Numbered from the stretch's first letter, positions 1-9,131 are shown. The stretch: DNA of 64,000 nucleotides from Microbulbifer agarilyticus (GCF_001999945.1 NZ_CP019650.1:2232001-2296000); one strand, 5' to 3'. A program made the numbers and translations. Notes: a model not told the origin generated them from the sequence alone.

Positions 1-1176
1 GGTGAAGTTTGTCGGCCAATCCGACAGTTTTAACGCATCAACCACCCCATCAAATTCCGATACCTCCACATCACCGGGCACCGGCACGCCCTCCCCATGC
101 GCCACCTGAGACAGGATTAGCCGCACAAAACGCTCTAGAGACGGACGCATCGCACGCAAGGTGGGCAATGGAATGTGCTGACCGGAAAAGGTTTGCTGTA
201 GTGCGGGCAGCAAGGTGGAAAATACGGTAATGGTCACCATCAACCGGGGCAGAAATTGGGTGCGCAACAGACTTTGCGCCAACTGCCGCTGCACATCCTT
301 CGGCGCGAGTTCAAGGTCATCAATTAACACCACGGTATCTCTGGGCAATTCTGCAAGTCGCGTCACCCCGTCTACATCCAGCGCCTCACCGTGGCAGCGA
401 TAAACCTTACCACCCTCCGCCAGTGGGCTCAGATAGTAGGCCGCGTGTAGAAATGTGGTCTTGCCGCAGCCGCGCTCACCGCTAATCAGCAGTGGCGCTT
501 GCAGCGGCGCCATTTGTTGCAGGCGCAAGCAACAGGCTCGGCGCGCGTCCAGGTCCCAGAGTACCTGCGGTGTGGGTGGCGTCTGTTCGAGGGGAGAATC
601 CACATCGGGGGCAGCGGCGTGCAAGGTCAACACGGCACCAGCAAGCGACGCGGGCCCGGCCGAGCTGTCACCCAGCGTAATTGGCGACCAATCGAGGGTA
701 AAGGGCTTGCCGCGCACTAACACCGGGAACCCGTAACGAGGCGCAGTCAGCCCTCGCAGGAGCTCCTCCAGTTGCAGCTTGGGTAGGAAACGTTGCAACT
801 GCATCCCTGGCACCTGCCCCTCATTCACCCCAAACGCCCGGGCAGCAGCGAGGTTTGCCGCAATGATGCGGCCGGCACCATCCACCGACAGCACCGGATA
901 CGACACATGCCGCAGTAGGGTATCCAACTCGAAGTGGCGCCGCTCGGAGGGAATTAACGCGATGCGGCGCACCTTCTGAACCCCGGGCACCTGCTGGAGG
1001 GACTTCTCGATCGACTGAAACTGGGTCAGAAGCAGGCCCGGCGCCCACAGGTAAACCTTGTCTCCGCTATCGCCGCCAATTTCCCCAGTACGCACATTGA
1101 CCCGGAAATTGGCAAAGATCGCCATAATTTCCTGCAATATGCCTACACGGTCGCTACAGGTAATCTCTACTCTCAT
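1..1176 (-). CDS. tyrR: TyrR/PhhR-type transcriptional regulator (C-terminus cut by window edge)
   Basis: The frame stays open to base 1, giving 392 residues of a protein that is normally about 510. The N-terminus (MRVEITCSDRVGILQEI) matches the TyrR ACT domain. A PAS-like region follows (about residues 77-190, with SYPVLSVDGAGRIIAAN), then an AAA+ domain with Walker A GERGCGKT at 233-240 and Walker B VVLIDD ending at D287. The visible end, SDWPTNF, corresponds to the WPGNVR region, so the helix-turn-helix lies outside the window. TyrR senses aromatic amino acids and controls their metabolism and transport. The ATM-like start is set by family alignment; no clear ribosome site is seen. Only 47 residues separate Walker A Lys239 from Asp286, so the sigma54-contact loop region is shortened. 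It diverges from phhA, as in Pseudomonas phhR-phhA. Confidence 0.88.
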   Translation of the reverse strand, partial: MRVEITCSDRVGILQEIMAIFANFRVNVRTGEIGGDSGDKVYLWAPGLLLTQFQSIEKSLQQVPGVQKVRRIALIPSERRHFELDTLLRHVSYPVLSVDGAGRIIAANLAAARAFGVNEGQVPGMQLQRFLPKLQLEELLRGLTAPRYGFPVLVRGKPFTLDWSPITLGDSSAGPASLAGAVLTLHAAAPDVDSPLEQTPPTPQVLWDLDARRACCLRLQQMAPLQAPLLISGERGCGKTTFLHAAYYLSPLAEGGKVYRCHGEALDVDGVTRLAELPRDTVVLIDDLELAPKDVQRQLAQSLLRTQFLPRLMVTITVFSTLLPALQQTFSGQHIPLPTLRAMRPSLERFVRLILSQVAHGEGVPVPGDVEVSEFDGVVDALKLSDWPTNFT

Positions 1177-1184
1177 GCACCAAC

Positions 1185-1202
1185 TGTAAACTTATGTTTA
1201 CA
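1185..1202. promoter_or_regulatory. TyrR box between tyrR and phhA
   Basis: The site is TGTAAA-CTTATG-TTTACA, an exact match to the established TyrR operator consensus TGTAAA-N6-TTTACA. It ends 8 bases before the tyrR start codon, so binding would cover the tyrR leader and allow autoregulation. It lies about 140 bases upstream of phhA, compatible with activation of phhA. Binding itself is inferred. Confidence 0.85.
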
Positions 1203-1217
1203 AAAAGTGTAGCCGAC

Positions 1218-1233
1218 CGGGCCCATGGGCCCG
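1218..1233. repeat. 16-bp perfect palindrome in the tyrR-phhA spacer
   Basis: The bases CGGGCCCATGGGCCCG are perfectly self-complementary. They lie 15 bases past the TyrR box on the phhA side. No known consensus is recognised. The site could be a second protein-binding site or part of a leader hairpin. Confidence 0.6.
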
Positions 1234-1342
1234 CCTTTTCGCTCTATCTGCCCTGCCACTCCCCCGCGCTCGTGTCTAAGAATAGAAGGACGATAACAAC
1301 AGAACTGGCGGCAAACCGTGACCGCCAACCGCGGAGATAGTC

Positions 1343-2140
1343 ATGAGCAGCAAAAAGCCCAGCAAGTATGTGGCCCGTGAACCCAATGCTGAGGGTTTCA
1401 TTGAATACACCGAGCTTGAGCACCAAACATGGCAGCGCCTGATCGAAAGACAGCTGCAGATTATCCCTGGCCGCGCCTGCGATGAGTACATGCATGGTCT
1501 CGACCTGCTGAACCTGCCTGTGGACCGCATTCCCCAGCTGGAAGAAGTAAATAGCGTATTGCGTCGCGAAACCGGCTGGGAAACCGCACGGGTGCCCGCC
1601 CTCATTGGCTTCGAAACCTTTTTCCGCCTGCTCTCCGAGCGCAAATTCCCGGTGGCGACCTTTATCCGCACCCCCGAAGAATTCGACTACCTGCAGGAGC
1701 CGGATATCTTCCACGAAATCTTCGGCCACTGCGCCATGCTCACCAACCCAGCGTTTGCCAACTTCACGCAGAAGTACGGTGAATTGGGCCTGAAAGCGAG
1801 CCCCAAAGAGCGCGGCTACCTGGCGCGCCTGTATTGGTTCACCGTCGAATTCGGACTGTTGAACACCAAAGACGGCCTGCGTATTTACGGTGGCGGTATC
1901 CTGTCGTCTCCGAAAGAGACGCTCTACGCCCTGAGCGATGAGCCAGTGCGCGTACCTTTCGAGGCGGTTGATACCCTGCGCACACCTTACCGCATCGATA
2001 TTGTGCAGCCCATTTACTACCTGCTGAACGACCTGCAAGACCTGCAACAGCTCACCGAAATTGATTTGATGGCGCGCGTGCGTGAAGCCATGGCGGCGGG
2101 TCTGTTCGAGCCAATGTTCCCGCCCAAAGAAGCGGCGTAA
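1343..2140 (+). CDS. phhA: Phenylalanine-4-hydroxylase
   Basis: Converts L-phenylalanine to L-tyrosine using O2, non-haem iron and a tetrahydropterin; this opens aromatic amino-acid catabolism. The 265-residue length matches single-domain bacterial PhhA (about 262 in Pseudomonas aeruginosa). The iron-binding HEIFGH motif places His124 and His129, and Glu169 in VEFGLL is the third ligand. Bases GGAGAT before the ATG serve as ribosome site. The gene diverges from the TyrR-type regulator and is followed by a strong terminator, so it appears monocistronic. The usual partner phhB (pterin carbinolamine dehydratase) is not next to it; it may lie elsewhere. Confidence 0.96.
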   Translation: MSSKKPSKYVAREPNAEGFIEYTELEHQTWQRLIERQLQIIPGRACDEYMHGLDLLNLPVDRIPQLEEVNSVLRRETGWETARVPALIGFETFFRLLSERKFPVATFIRTPEEFDYLQEPDIFHEIFGHCAMLTNPAFANFTQKYGELGLKASPKERGYLARLYWFTVEFGLLNTKDGLRIYGGGILSSPKETLYALSDEPVRVPFEAVDTLRTPYRIDIVQPIYYLLNDLQDLQQLTEIDLMARVREAMAAGLFEPMFPPKEAA

Positions 2141-2188
2141 TACGGCGCAGCGTTCCAAAACAAAGTTCCAACAACCCCCTGTTGTTTG

Positions 2189-2211
2189 GCCGGGCATTGC
2201 CCGGCTTTTTT
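2189..2211 (+). terminator. Rho-independent terminator after phhA
   Basis: A 7-bp perfect stem (GCCGGGC / GCCCGGC) with a 3-base loop is followed by six T residues, 48 bases past the phhA stop. Confidence 0.9.
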
Positions 2212-2429
2212 GATCCTGAAAATCGTAGAGAAAATTCCACTACTAGTGCATCGATACGGAGATTATCGTTACTAACGAGATACGGGGTACAGCAAAGGAT
2301 TCTTCCAAGAGCCGCCAATGTCGGATTTCTCAGTACCCTTAAAAAGTACCGGGGTAATTTGTTGCAAGGGAGCGAGTACCGGAGCAAGCAAAGGGAATAC
2401 AAACCCGCTTTATGGAGCTTTGTAGAACT

Positions 2430-2900
2430 ATGTCTTCACTCGACGCAATTGATCGACAACTTCTTGCCATCTTGCAATCAGATGTTAGCCTCTCCATCGA
2501 AGAGCTGGCCGAGCGTGTGGGCCTGACCAAGACCCCGTGCTGGCGCCGGATACAGAAGCTGGAGAAAAGCGGCATCATTCGTCGCAAGGTCGCCCTGCTG
2601 GATGCCGAGGTACTCGGCCTGCCGGTATCGGTGTTTGCTCAGGTAAAAGCGAATCAGCACAGCGCTGAATGGGCAGACTCCTTTGCCCACACCATGGCTG
2701 ATCTGCCGGAAGTGGTGGAATGCTATCGCCTTGCCGGCGACTACGATTACATCTTGCGTATCGTGGTCAGCGATGTCGCCGCATACGATCAGTTTTATAA
2801 AAAGCTGATCGCCCACGCCGGCATTGCAGACGTGGCCTCCACCTTCGCCATGGAGCAGATCAAGAGCACCACAGAACTGCCCATACCCACCGGCGAATAA
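2430..2900 (+). CDS. Lrp/AsnC family transcriptional regulator
   Basis: A 156-residue Lrp-type protein: an N-terminal helix-turn-helix beginning LDAIDRQLLAILQ, with the recognition helix near TKTPCWRRIQKLE, then the RAM/ACT-like ligand domain (VVECYRLAGDYDYILRIVV). An ATG 18 bases upstream is in frame, but the family normally starts just before LD-IDR, and GGAG at 2414-2417 lies upstream of the chosen ATG, so the shorter form is preferred. These proteins bind DNA as oligomers and respond to amino acids. The next gene, 71 bases downstream on the same strand, is a PLP enzyme of the class V fold, a plausible local target. It shares the TPC-RI segment with the second Lrp at 45 kb but is clearly a different subgroup. 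Confidence 0.9.
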   Translation: MSSLDAIDRQLLAILQSDVSLSIEELAERVGLTKTPCWRRIQKLEKSGIIRRKVALLDAEVLGLPVSVFAQVKANQHSAEWADSFAHTMADLPEVVECYRLAGDYDYILRIVVSDVAAYDQFYKKLIAHAGIADVASTFAMEQIKSTTELPIPTGE

Positions 2901-2929
2901 CGCCAGCTCAATGACTGAACTAATGACAG

Positions 2930-2952
2930 GCCCGCGGGTGAACCCCGCGGGC
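2930..2952 (+). other. Stable hairpin between lrp-type gene and aminotransferase
   Basis: A 9-bp perfect GC stem (GCCCGCGGG / CCCGCGGGC) with a 5-base loop. No T-run follows, and the next start codon is 19 bases later. It could attenuate, stabilise the upstream mRNA end or bind a protein; it is not a standard terminator. Confidence 0.6.
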
Positions 2953-2971
2953 ACAGTACATTGAGGTCGCC

Positions 2972-4648
2972 ATGAATCATTCTCGCCAAACACCCAAAGA
3001 AGTACCAAACGCTGCTTTCACCTCCGACACTGTCGAACATTTACTGCAACGTATTCGCGATAACGTCATTGGCGAGCGTATGCCAATGCGCACGCCTTTC
3101 GGCGAACGGCCATTGGTTTACGCGGACTACACGGCCTCGGGCCGCGCATTGCAATTTGTTGAGGACGCCATTCGCAACAAGGTGCTACCGTGGTACGCCA
3201 ACACCCATACAGAAACCTCGGCGACTGGTCGCCAGACCATGGCATTTCGCGAACAGGCGCGCAGCGCAATTCGCACATCTGTAAATGCCAGTGATGAGCA
3301 CGCCATTATCTTCTGCGGCGCCGGCGCAACGGCAGCGGTTAACCGCATGGTCGATTGCCTCGGCCTGCGAAAAGATCACTACGCGCGCATCGGTGGAACC
3401 AGCGGCAGCATTTCCAACGATGCGCGCCCGGTGGTATTTATCGGCCCCTACGAGCACCACTCGAACGATTTGCCCTGGCGCGAATCTGTCGCAGAAGTCG
3501 TGACCATTCCGCTAAATGCCATGGGTGGTGTCGACCTCGACGCACTCCAGTCTGCACTCGAACAATATACCGAGCGCCCGCTCAAGATCGGCAGCTTTTC
3601 TGCAGCATCCAATGTTACCGGCATTCGCACCGATACCACTGCCGTTACGCGGCTTTTGCACCAGCACAACGCCCTCTCATTTTGGGACTATGCGGCGGCA
3701 GCACCCTACGTCGATATCGATGTGCAGGGCGAAGATGCGCTTTCCTGCAAAGATGCACTGTTTATTTCACCGCATAAATTTGTCGGCGGCCCGGGTACAC
3801 CGGGCATCCTGATCGTTCGTCGCGGTTTATTGCCAGAAAACCAACCCACTGTTACCGGTGGCGGCACGGTGTCCTGGGTAAGCCCCGGCCGACACACCTA
3901 CCTGCCCGCCGGCGAGCGCCGCGAGGAGGCAGGCACACCCGCCATCGTGGAATCTGTGCGCGCTGGCATGATCTTCGCACTAAAAGATCAGGTGGGTGCT
4001 GATACGATTGAAACACGGGAAGCGCACTGGCTTGAACGCGTCTTTGCACGCTGGTGCGGGAATCCGAACATAGAGATCCTCGGCGGTACCGACGCGGAAC
4101 GTGTCAGTATCGTGTCTTTGCATCTACTGCGAGATGGCAAACCTCTGCACTACGGATTCGTTGTCGCACTACTTAATGACCTGTTTGGAATTCAGGTGCG
4201 TGGCGGCTGTTCCTGTGCCGGCCCATACGGACACCACTTACTGCACTTAACCGATGAGCAGAGCACCGCGATAGAAAAGCTGGTTAGTGAAGGCGAAAGT
4301 ATTCTTAAGCCCGGCTGGGTCCGCTTGAACTTTAACTACTTCCTGGATGAGGAGACCGTGGATTACCTCATCGACGCAATTGAACTGATCGCTGAGCACG
4401 GCTACAGAATGCTGCCCTTCTATCAGTATGATACGGCTGCCGGGGTCTGGCGCTATCAGGGGCAAGAGCCAAATGCGCCACTGGATCTCGTCCTCGATTC
4501 AGTCTGTGAAGCGCCAACCAAGGTGACCCTACCACTACAGGAATATCTCGCTAAGGCGCGGCAGATCATCGCAAATCCGTCCGGCGAAATCTGTGCGCAA
4601 CCAATCCTCTCCAAAGAAGGCGAGGACCTGCGCTGGTTCAAGCTGTAG
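2972..4648 (+). CDS. Class V aminotransferase-fold PLP enzyme (cysteine desulfurase-like), 558 aa
   Basis: A PLP-dependent enzyme of the NifS/SufS fold. The cofactor lysine is Lys269 in SPHKFVGGPGTPG, preceded by the SFWDYAAAAPYVDID segment that carries the cofactor-binding Asp. The loop GGCSCAGPYGHH near residue 415 holds two cysteines where desulfurases carry the catalytic Cys. At 558 residues it is about 150 longer than SufS; the extra part is C-terminal (about residues 440-558). GAGG before the ATG is a fair ribosome site. The substrate is unknown: desulfurase, lyase and amino-acid catabolic roles are all possible. Its placement after an Lrp-type gene and near phhA favours amino-acid metabolism, which is inference. 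Confidence 0.8.
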   Translation: MNHSRQTPKEVPNAAFTSDTVEHLLQRIRDNVIGERMPMRTPFGERPLVYADYTASGRALQFVEDAIRNKVLPWYANTHTETSATGRQTMAFREQARSAIRTSVNASDEHAIIFCGAGATAAVNRMVDCLGLRKDHYARIGGTSGSISNDARPVVFIGPYEHHSNDLPWRESVAEVVTIPLNAMGGVDLDALQSALEQYTERPLKIGSFSAASNVTGIRTDTTAVTRLLHQHNALSFWDYAAAAPYVDIDVQGEDALSCKDALFISPHKFVGGPGTPGILIVRRGLLPENQPTVTGGGTVSWVSPGRHTYLPAGERREEAGTPAIVESVRAGMIFALKDQVGADTIETREAHWLERVFARWCGNPNIEILGGTDAERVSIVSLHLLRDGKPLHYGFVVALLNDLFGIQVRGGCSCAGPYGHHLLHLTDEQSTAIEKLVSEGESILKPGWVRLNFNYFLDEETVDYLIDAIELIAEHGYRMLPFYQYDTAAGVWRYQGQEPNAPLDLVLDSVCEAPTKVTLPLQEYLAKARQIIANPSGEICAQPILSKEGEDLRWFKL

Positions 4649-4784
4649 CCACGGAAGTTGCGCACCGGGCCCGGGTCCGGTGCAGCTGGCAAATCGAAGC
4701 CAAAACAAGGCCATTGAAAACAGGCCGTGACAACGCGGATAATACCGGCAAGAGCCATTTTCCAGTCTGCTACAAGGATGCGCA

Positions 4785-5954
4785 GTGCCTGAGACCTCCC
4801 TGTTCCAGTCCTTTTTCCTCATATTCACCGGCGCTGCGGTAGTAGCCTCGCTAGCCCTGTGGGGTCGGCAGCCATTGCTCGTCGCCTACATTGCCCTCGG
4901 CTGCCTGCTTGGCCCTTCGGTATTTGGACTCGTCGACAATGTCGCGTTAATGGCGGAGATGTCGAGCATCGGCATTGTTTTCCTGCTGTTCCTGCTGGGT
5001 CTCGATATGCAACCACAGGCGCTCATATCGGTGCTGCGTAAAGCGACCTTCGTCGGTTTTATCAGCTGCGCCGTGTTCCTGGCGTTGGGCTATGGCATCG
5101 GCCGCGTCTTCGGCTTTACCAGTATCGAGTCCTGGGTGATCGGTATGGCGATGATGTTCTCCAGTACCATCATCGGCATCAAGCTGTTGCCGACCACCGT
5201 GCTGCACCACAAGCATCTGGGTGAAATGATGGTGGGCCTGCTGCTGTTTCAGGATTTTGTGGCGATCACCTGCCTAATGATCCTGCTCAGTGGCAGCACT
5301 GGCACGGTGGATTTCGCGCGCCTGGGCATTTCCTTTGCAGCACTGCCCCTACTGGTGGGCTTCTCCTGGGCTGCGGTGCGCTATGTATTGCAGCCACTGC
5401 TGGCCAAATTTGACCGTTTCCACGAATACGTGTTTTTGCTCGCACTCGGCTGGTGTCTTGGTCTGGCAGAATTGGCAGAGGTGGTCGGGTTGTCTCGGGA
5501 AATCGGCGCGTTTATTGCTGGTATTACCCTGGCGACCAGTCCGATTTCACAGTACATCGCACTTAGCCTGAAACCCCTGCGGGATTTCTTCCTGATCCTG
5601 TTCTTCTTCAGTCTTGGCGCCCAGTTCAATCTGGATATGGTGCCCGAGATCGCCGTCCCCGCTCTGGTTGCCGCCTCTGCGGTACTGATCATCAAACCGG
5701 TGGTGTTCCGCTACTTACTGGGGCAGCAGAGTGAACGCAAGATTCTCGCTTGGGATATCGGCTTTCGCCTCGGACAGATCAGTGAATTTTCACTACTGAT
5801 CGCCTTCCTCGCGGCGAGCCAGCAGCTGATTGGCAGCAAGGCATCGCACCTGATTCAGGCAACCGCGATCCTCACCTTCCTGGTGTCGTCTTACATTGTT
5901 GTACTGAACTTCCCCAACCCCATCGCGATTAAAGACCACCTGCGGCGGGATTGA
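4785..5954 (+). CDS. CPA2-family cation:proton antiporter, membrane domain only
   Basis: A 389-residue polytopic membrane protein of the Na+/H+ exchanger (Kef/YbaL) type, with about 12 hydrophobic segments and typical stretches such as YIALGCLLGPSVFG, SSTIIGIKLL and LFFFSLGAQFNLD. It starts with GTG; AAGGA at 4774-4778 sits six bases upstream. It ends after the membrane domain, so it has no TrkA-N (NAD-binding) regulatory domain, unlike KefB/KefC. It would exchange K+ or Na+ for H+ across the inner membrane. It converges on the RND efflux operon with a 21-base gap. The transported ion cannot be told from sequence. Confidence 0.85.
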   Translation: MPETSLFQSFFLIFTGAAVVASLALWGRQPLLVAYIALGCLLGPSVFGLVDNVALMAEMSSIGIVFLLFLLGLDMQPQALISVLRKATFVGFISCAVFLALGYGIGRVFGFTSIESWVIGMAMMFSSTIIGIKLLPTTVLHHKHLGEMMVGLLLFQDFVAITCLMILLSGSTGTVDFARLGISFAALPLLVGFSWAAVRYVLQPLLAKFDRFHEYVFLLALGWCLGLAELAEVVGLSREIGAFIAGITLATSPISQYIALSLKPLRDFFLILFFFSLGAQFNLDMVPEIAVPALVAASAVLIIKPVVFRYLLGQQSERKILAWDIGFRLGQISEFSLLIAFLAASQQLIGSKASHLIQATAILTFLVSSYIVVLNFPNPIAIKDHLRRD

Positions 5955-5975
5955 ACCGCATTCCGGCCTAGGGCG

Positions 5976-8900
5976 TTAATTTGCCGTTCGGCGGAATGCG
6001 TGGTTTTTCAGCATGCCGAACAGGACCGGGATATCCCGCGAAAACATCAGGTACAGGCAAGGGACCAGCAACAGGGAAATGGCCGTTGCCGCCAGAATCC
6101 CGTAGCCGAGGGAGATGGCCATGGGAATCATAAATTTGGCCTGCACCGACTTTTCAAAAATCATTGGCATCAAGCCACAGAAAGTGGTGACCGTGGTCAA
6201 CACAATCGGGCGGAAGCGACGGGCGGCGGCGGCCTTGATGGCATCGGTAATAGCCACACCCTGCGTCCGCAGGCGGTTGCCATATTCAATCATTACCAGG
6301 GTGTCATTGATCACTACCCCGGCCAGCGCCACCATGCCGAGCAGGCTAACCATACTCAAGCCATACCCCATAATCAGGTGGCCCAGAATTGCGCCAATCA
6401 CACCGAACGGGATGGCCACCATTACCGTGAGCGGTTGGATATAACTCTTTAGCGGAATCGCCAGCAGAAAATACAAAACTGCCAACGTCAGGGTAAATGT
6501 CATCCCCAACGAGGAGAGCCCTTCCCGTTCATCCGCCTGTCGCCCTTCATACGACAGGCTCAGTCCAGGGTAGCGCGCCAATAATTGCGGCACGACTGTC
6601 TGATCAAGCTCGTTTATTACCAGTGCGGCCTGGTCTGCCGGTTCCACTTCCGCGGTCACCGTCATTACTCGCCGACCTTCGCGGCGGTTGATAGTGGCAT
6701 AGGCACGGCCCTGATCAATCACCACCAAATCGGGCAGTGGCAGCCACACACCGTTGCCGGCTCGAATCAGGATATTGTTTACATCGTCGAGAGTGACCCG
6801 TTCTTCTTCCGGCAAGCGCACCATCACCTTTACCTGATCGCGCCCGCGCTGCTGGCGCAACGCCTCGGCACCGTACAGGGAGGCGCGTAACTGGCGGCCA
6901 ATTTCTTCGGCGGTCAGGCCGAGACTTTTTGCGGTATCGGTAAGGGTCAGGTCGAGCTGGCGCTTGCCCTGGGACACCCCAGGGTCGATATCGCCCACGG
7001 CTGGAAAGCCTGACAGACCGGCCGCCAGCTGCGTCGCCGCTTCTTCCAGCAGATCGGTATCGGTGTGCCGCAATTCAATAGTCAGTGCAGGTCCCGCACC
7101 GGGACCACCGCGGTCGCTGGCAAAACTTGAACTGAGCGCGCCGGGCACCGTGCCCACTTGCCGCCGCCAACGACGCACAAAATCCCCGGTGGACACTTCG
7201 CGCTTATCACCGGGCGTCAGGTAGACATCAACCTGTACCGTGTCATTACGGATCAGACCACGCATACCGATAAATACACCTTCTCTGCCGGTCTCCTCGA
7301 GAATCACATCGGCAGCGCTCATAATCTGCGTTCGCGCGCGTGCCAGCTGGGCTTCCGCAGTACCGGGAGGAAAGGTCACCTGTACCCGGCCAGTATCACG
7401 CTCAACTCTGGGCATCAGGGTAAAGCCCATGCGACCACTGGCGGCGTAGCCACTCATCACAATTAAAATGGAGATCGCGACCGATATGGTGAAGTAGCGA
7501 TGCCGCACACAGGTATCCAGCAGCGGTTTGAAGCGCTGCTCCACGAAGCGGTCCAGGCCTCGCGCCACCATTTTCTGGCGTGCCGCCAAGCGTCGCGCCG
7601 AACGACTTTTGTGTCCCCGCTTGGAATGCGCCAAATGCGCGGGCAGGATAAATAGCGCTTCTACCCAAGAGACAACGAATACCGACCCTACCACGAACGG
7701 GATAACCCCAAAGATCTTGCCCATAAAACCGGGCAGCTGGGTCAGGGGGATAAAAGCGACGATATTGGTAAGAATCGCAAAAGTCAGTGGCACCGCCACC
7801 TGACGCGCACCCGCTACAGCCGCATCAAAATTACTGTAACCACGCTGGCGCCATTCATAGATATTTTCACCCGCGATGATCGCGTCATCGACCACGATCC
7901 CCAACGCAATAATGAACGCAAACATACTGACCATGTTGATCGATATGTCCATCCACGGCAGGAACAACAAAGCCCCCAGAAAGCTAATTGGGATACCCAA
8001 GGTCACCCAGAACGCGAGGCGCAGCTCTAGGAAAATACCGAGAACCACAAACACCAGCAGCAAGCCGATAAAGCCATTTTTCAGCAACAGGGACAGGCGC
8101 TCTTTAAATATTTCCGAGTCATCATCGCGCACAGTGACAAAAACCCCAGGGGGCAGGCTCTGGCGCACCTCATCCAGTACCGCATGGGTCGCCTTGCTTA
8201 CACTCATTGGCGTTTGATCGCCGACCCGGAATACGTCAATACCGGCCGCCGGTTCCCCGTTAAACACCATATTGCGCGGTTCATCTACCAGCGCATCGCG
8301 GATGGTCGCAATATCCCGCAGGCGCACAGTGCCGCCAGCGGGGCTCTGCGCCACGGCGATATCACCAAATTGTCGGGCCCAATCTTTACGCTCGGTAACC
8401 CGCACCAGAATTTCCCCGGCTTCCGACTTTACCCCGCCCGCCGGCACATCGACCGCCGCATCGCGCACCAACTGAGAGATAAGAGGCAGCGACAGGTTAT
8501 AGCGTCGTAGGTCGTCCCGATGCACCTCGATAGCCACCTCGTAATCACGCACCCCGTAGGCTTCCAGCTGCGTGATATCCGGATGGGCTTCAAGCTTGTC
8601 ATATACCTGCATAACGAATGCGCGCAGGGTACGATCGTCCACATTGCCGTGCACCACAATGTCGAGCACGTCCCTTTTGCGCTCGACGAGAGTCACTTGT
8701 GGACGTTCTATATCGTTGGGAAAAGTCGATACCCGGTCGATCGCCGCCTGTACGTCCTGGAAAACCTTGCTGGCGTTGGCGTCCTCGTTCAATTCAAGGG
8801 TCAAGCTCGCGCTGCCCTCACCAGCCGTCCCCCGTAACTCCTTGATGCCCACGAGCCCGGTTACTGCCTGCTCTGCCGGCACCAGTACCCCCCGCTCCAC

Positions 8901-9131
8901 TTCTTCCGGACTGGCACCCGGGTAGGAAATGTTCACGGTCACCATGTCCAGACTGAATTCCGGAAACACTTCTTTTTTGATGGTGAGAGAAAAAATCAGA
9001 CCGCCAATCAGAAACACCAGCATCAACAGGTTTGCCGTCACATGGTTGTGTGTCATCCACGCGATGGCACCACGACTAGTATCGATCGGCGGCCGTTTAC
9101 CGTGAAACAATGGGTCGTTGGGGTTGCTCAT
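5976..9131 (-). CDS. RND (AcrB-type) inner-membrane efflux transporter
   Basis: The 1051-residue pump of a tripartite exporter. It shows the standard RND plan: N-terminal transmembrane helix, periplasmic porter loop, a transmembrane block, a second porter loop and a second transmembrane block. The proton-relay aspartates of helix 4 are present as Asp415-Asp416 in GIVVDDAII. The early text (ISYPGASPEEVERGV) is typical of the hydrophobe/amphiphile efflux group, more like the MexF/AcrF-distant environmental members than AcrB itself. Its start overlaps the adaptor stop by four bases (ATGA), so the two are translationally coupled. Substrates are unknown. Confidence 0.95.
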   Translation of the reverse strand: MSNPNDPLFHGKRPPIDTSRGAIAWMTHNHVTANLLMLVFLIGGLIFSLTIKKEVFPEFSLDMVTVNISYPGASPEEVERGVLVPAEQAVTGLVGIKELRGTAGEGSASLTLELNEDANASKVFQDVQAAIDRVSTFPNDIERPQVTLVERKRDVLDIVVHGNVDDRTLRAFVMQVYDKLEAHPDITQLEAYGVRDYEVAIEVHRDDLRRYNLSLPLISQLVRDAAVDVPAGGVKSEAGEILVRVTERKDWARQFGDIAVAQSPAGGTVRLRDIATIRDALVDEPRNMVFNGEPAAGIDVFRVGDQTPMSVSKATHAVLDEVRQSLPPGVFVTVRDDDSEIFKERLSLLLKNGFIGLLLVFVVLGIFLELRLAFWVTLGIPISFLGALLFLPWMDISINMVSMFAFIIALGIVVDDAIIAGENIYEWRQRGYSNFDAAVAGARQVAVPLTFAILTNIVAFIPLTQLPGFMGKIFGVIPFVVGSVFVVSWVEALFILPAHLAHSKRGHKSRSARRLAARQKMVARGLDRFVEQRFKPLLDTCVRHRYFTISVAISILIVMSGYAASGRMGFTLMPRVERDTGRVQVTFPPGTAEAQLARARTQIMSAADVILEETGREGVFIGMRGLIRNDTVQVDVYLTPGDKREVSTGDFVRRWRRQVGTVPGALSSSFASDRGGPGAGPALTIELRHTDTDLLEEAATQLAAGLSGFPAVGDIDPGVSQGKRQLDLTLTDTAKSLGLTAEEIGRQLRASLYGAEALRQQRGRDQVKVMVRLPEEERVTLDDVNNILIRAGNGVWLPLPDLVVIDQGRAYATINRREGRRVMTVTAEVEPADQAALVINELDQTVVPQLLARYPGLSLSYEGRQADEREGLSSLGMTFTLTLAVLYFLLAIPLKSYIQPLTVMVAIPFGVIGAILGHLIMGYGLSMVSLLGMVALAGVVINDTLVMIEYGNRLRTQGVAITDAIKAAAARRFRPIVLTTVTTFCGLMPMIFEKSVQAKFMIPMAISLGYGILAATAISLLLVPCLYLMFSRDIPVLFGMLKNHAFRRTAN

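Noticed and set aside
1244..2197. 317-codon open frame on the minus strand
   Set aside because: Antisense shadow of phhA; no domain, and it would cross the phhA terminator.
2478..3008. 176-codon minus-strand frame over the Lrp-type gene
   Set aside because: Shadow of the Lrp frame; no recognisable protein features.
4662..4683. GC hairpin GCACCGG / CCGGTGC after the class V aminotransferase gene
   Set aside because: No T-run follows and the stem is short; too weak to call a terminator.
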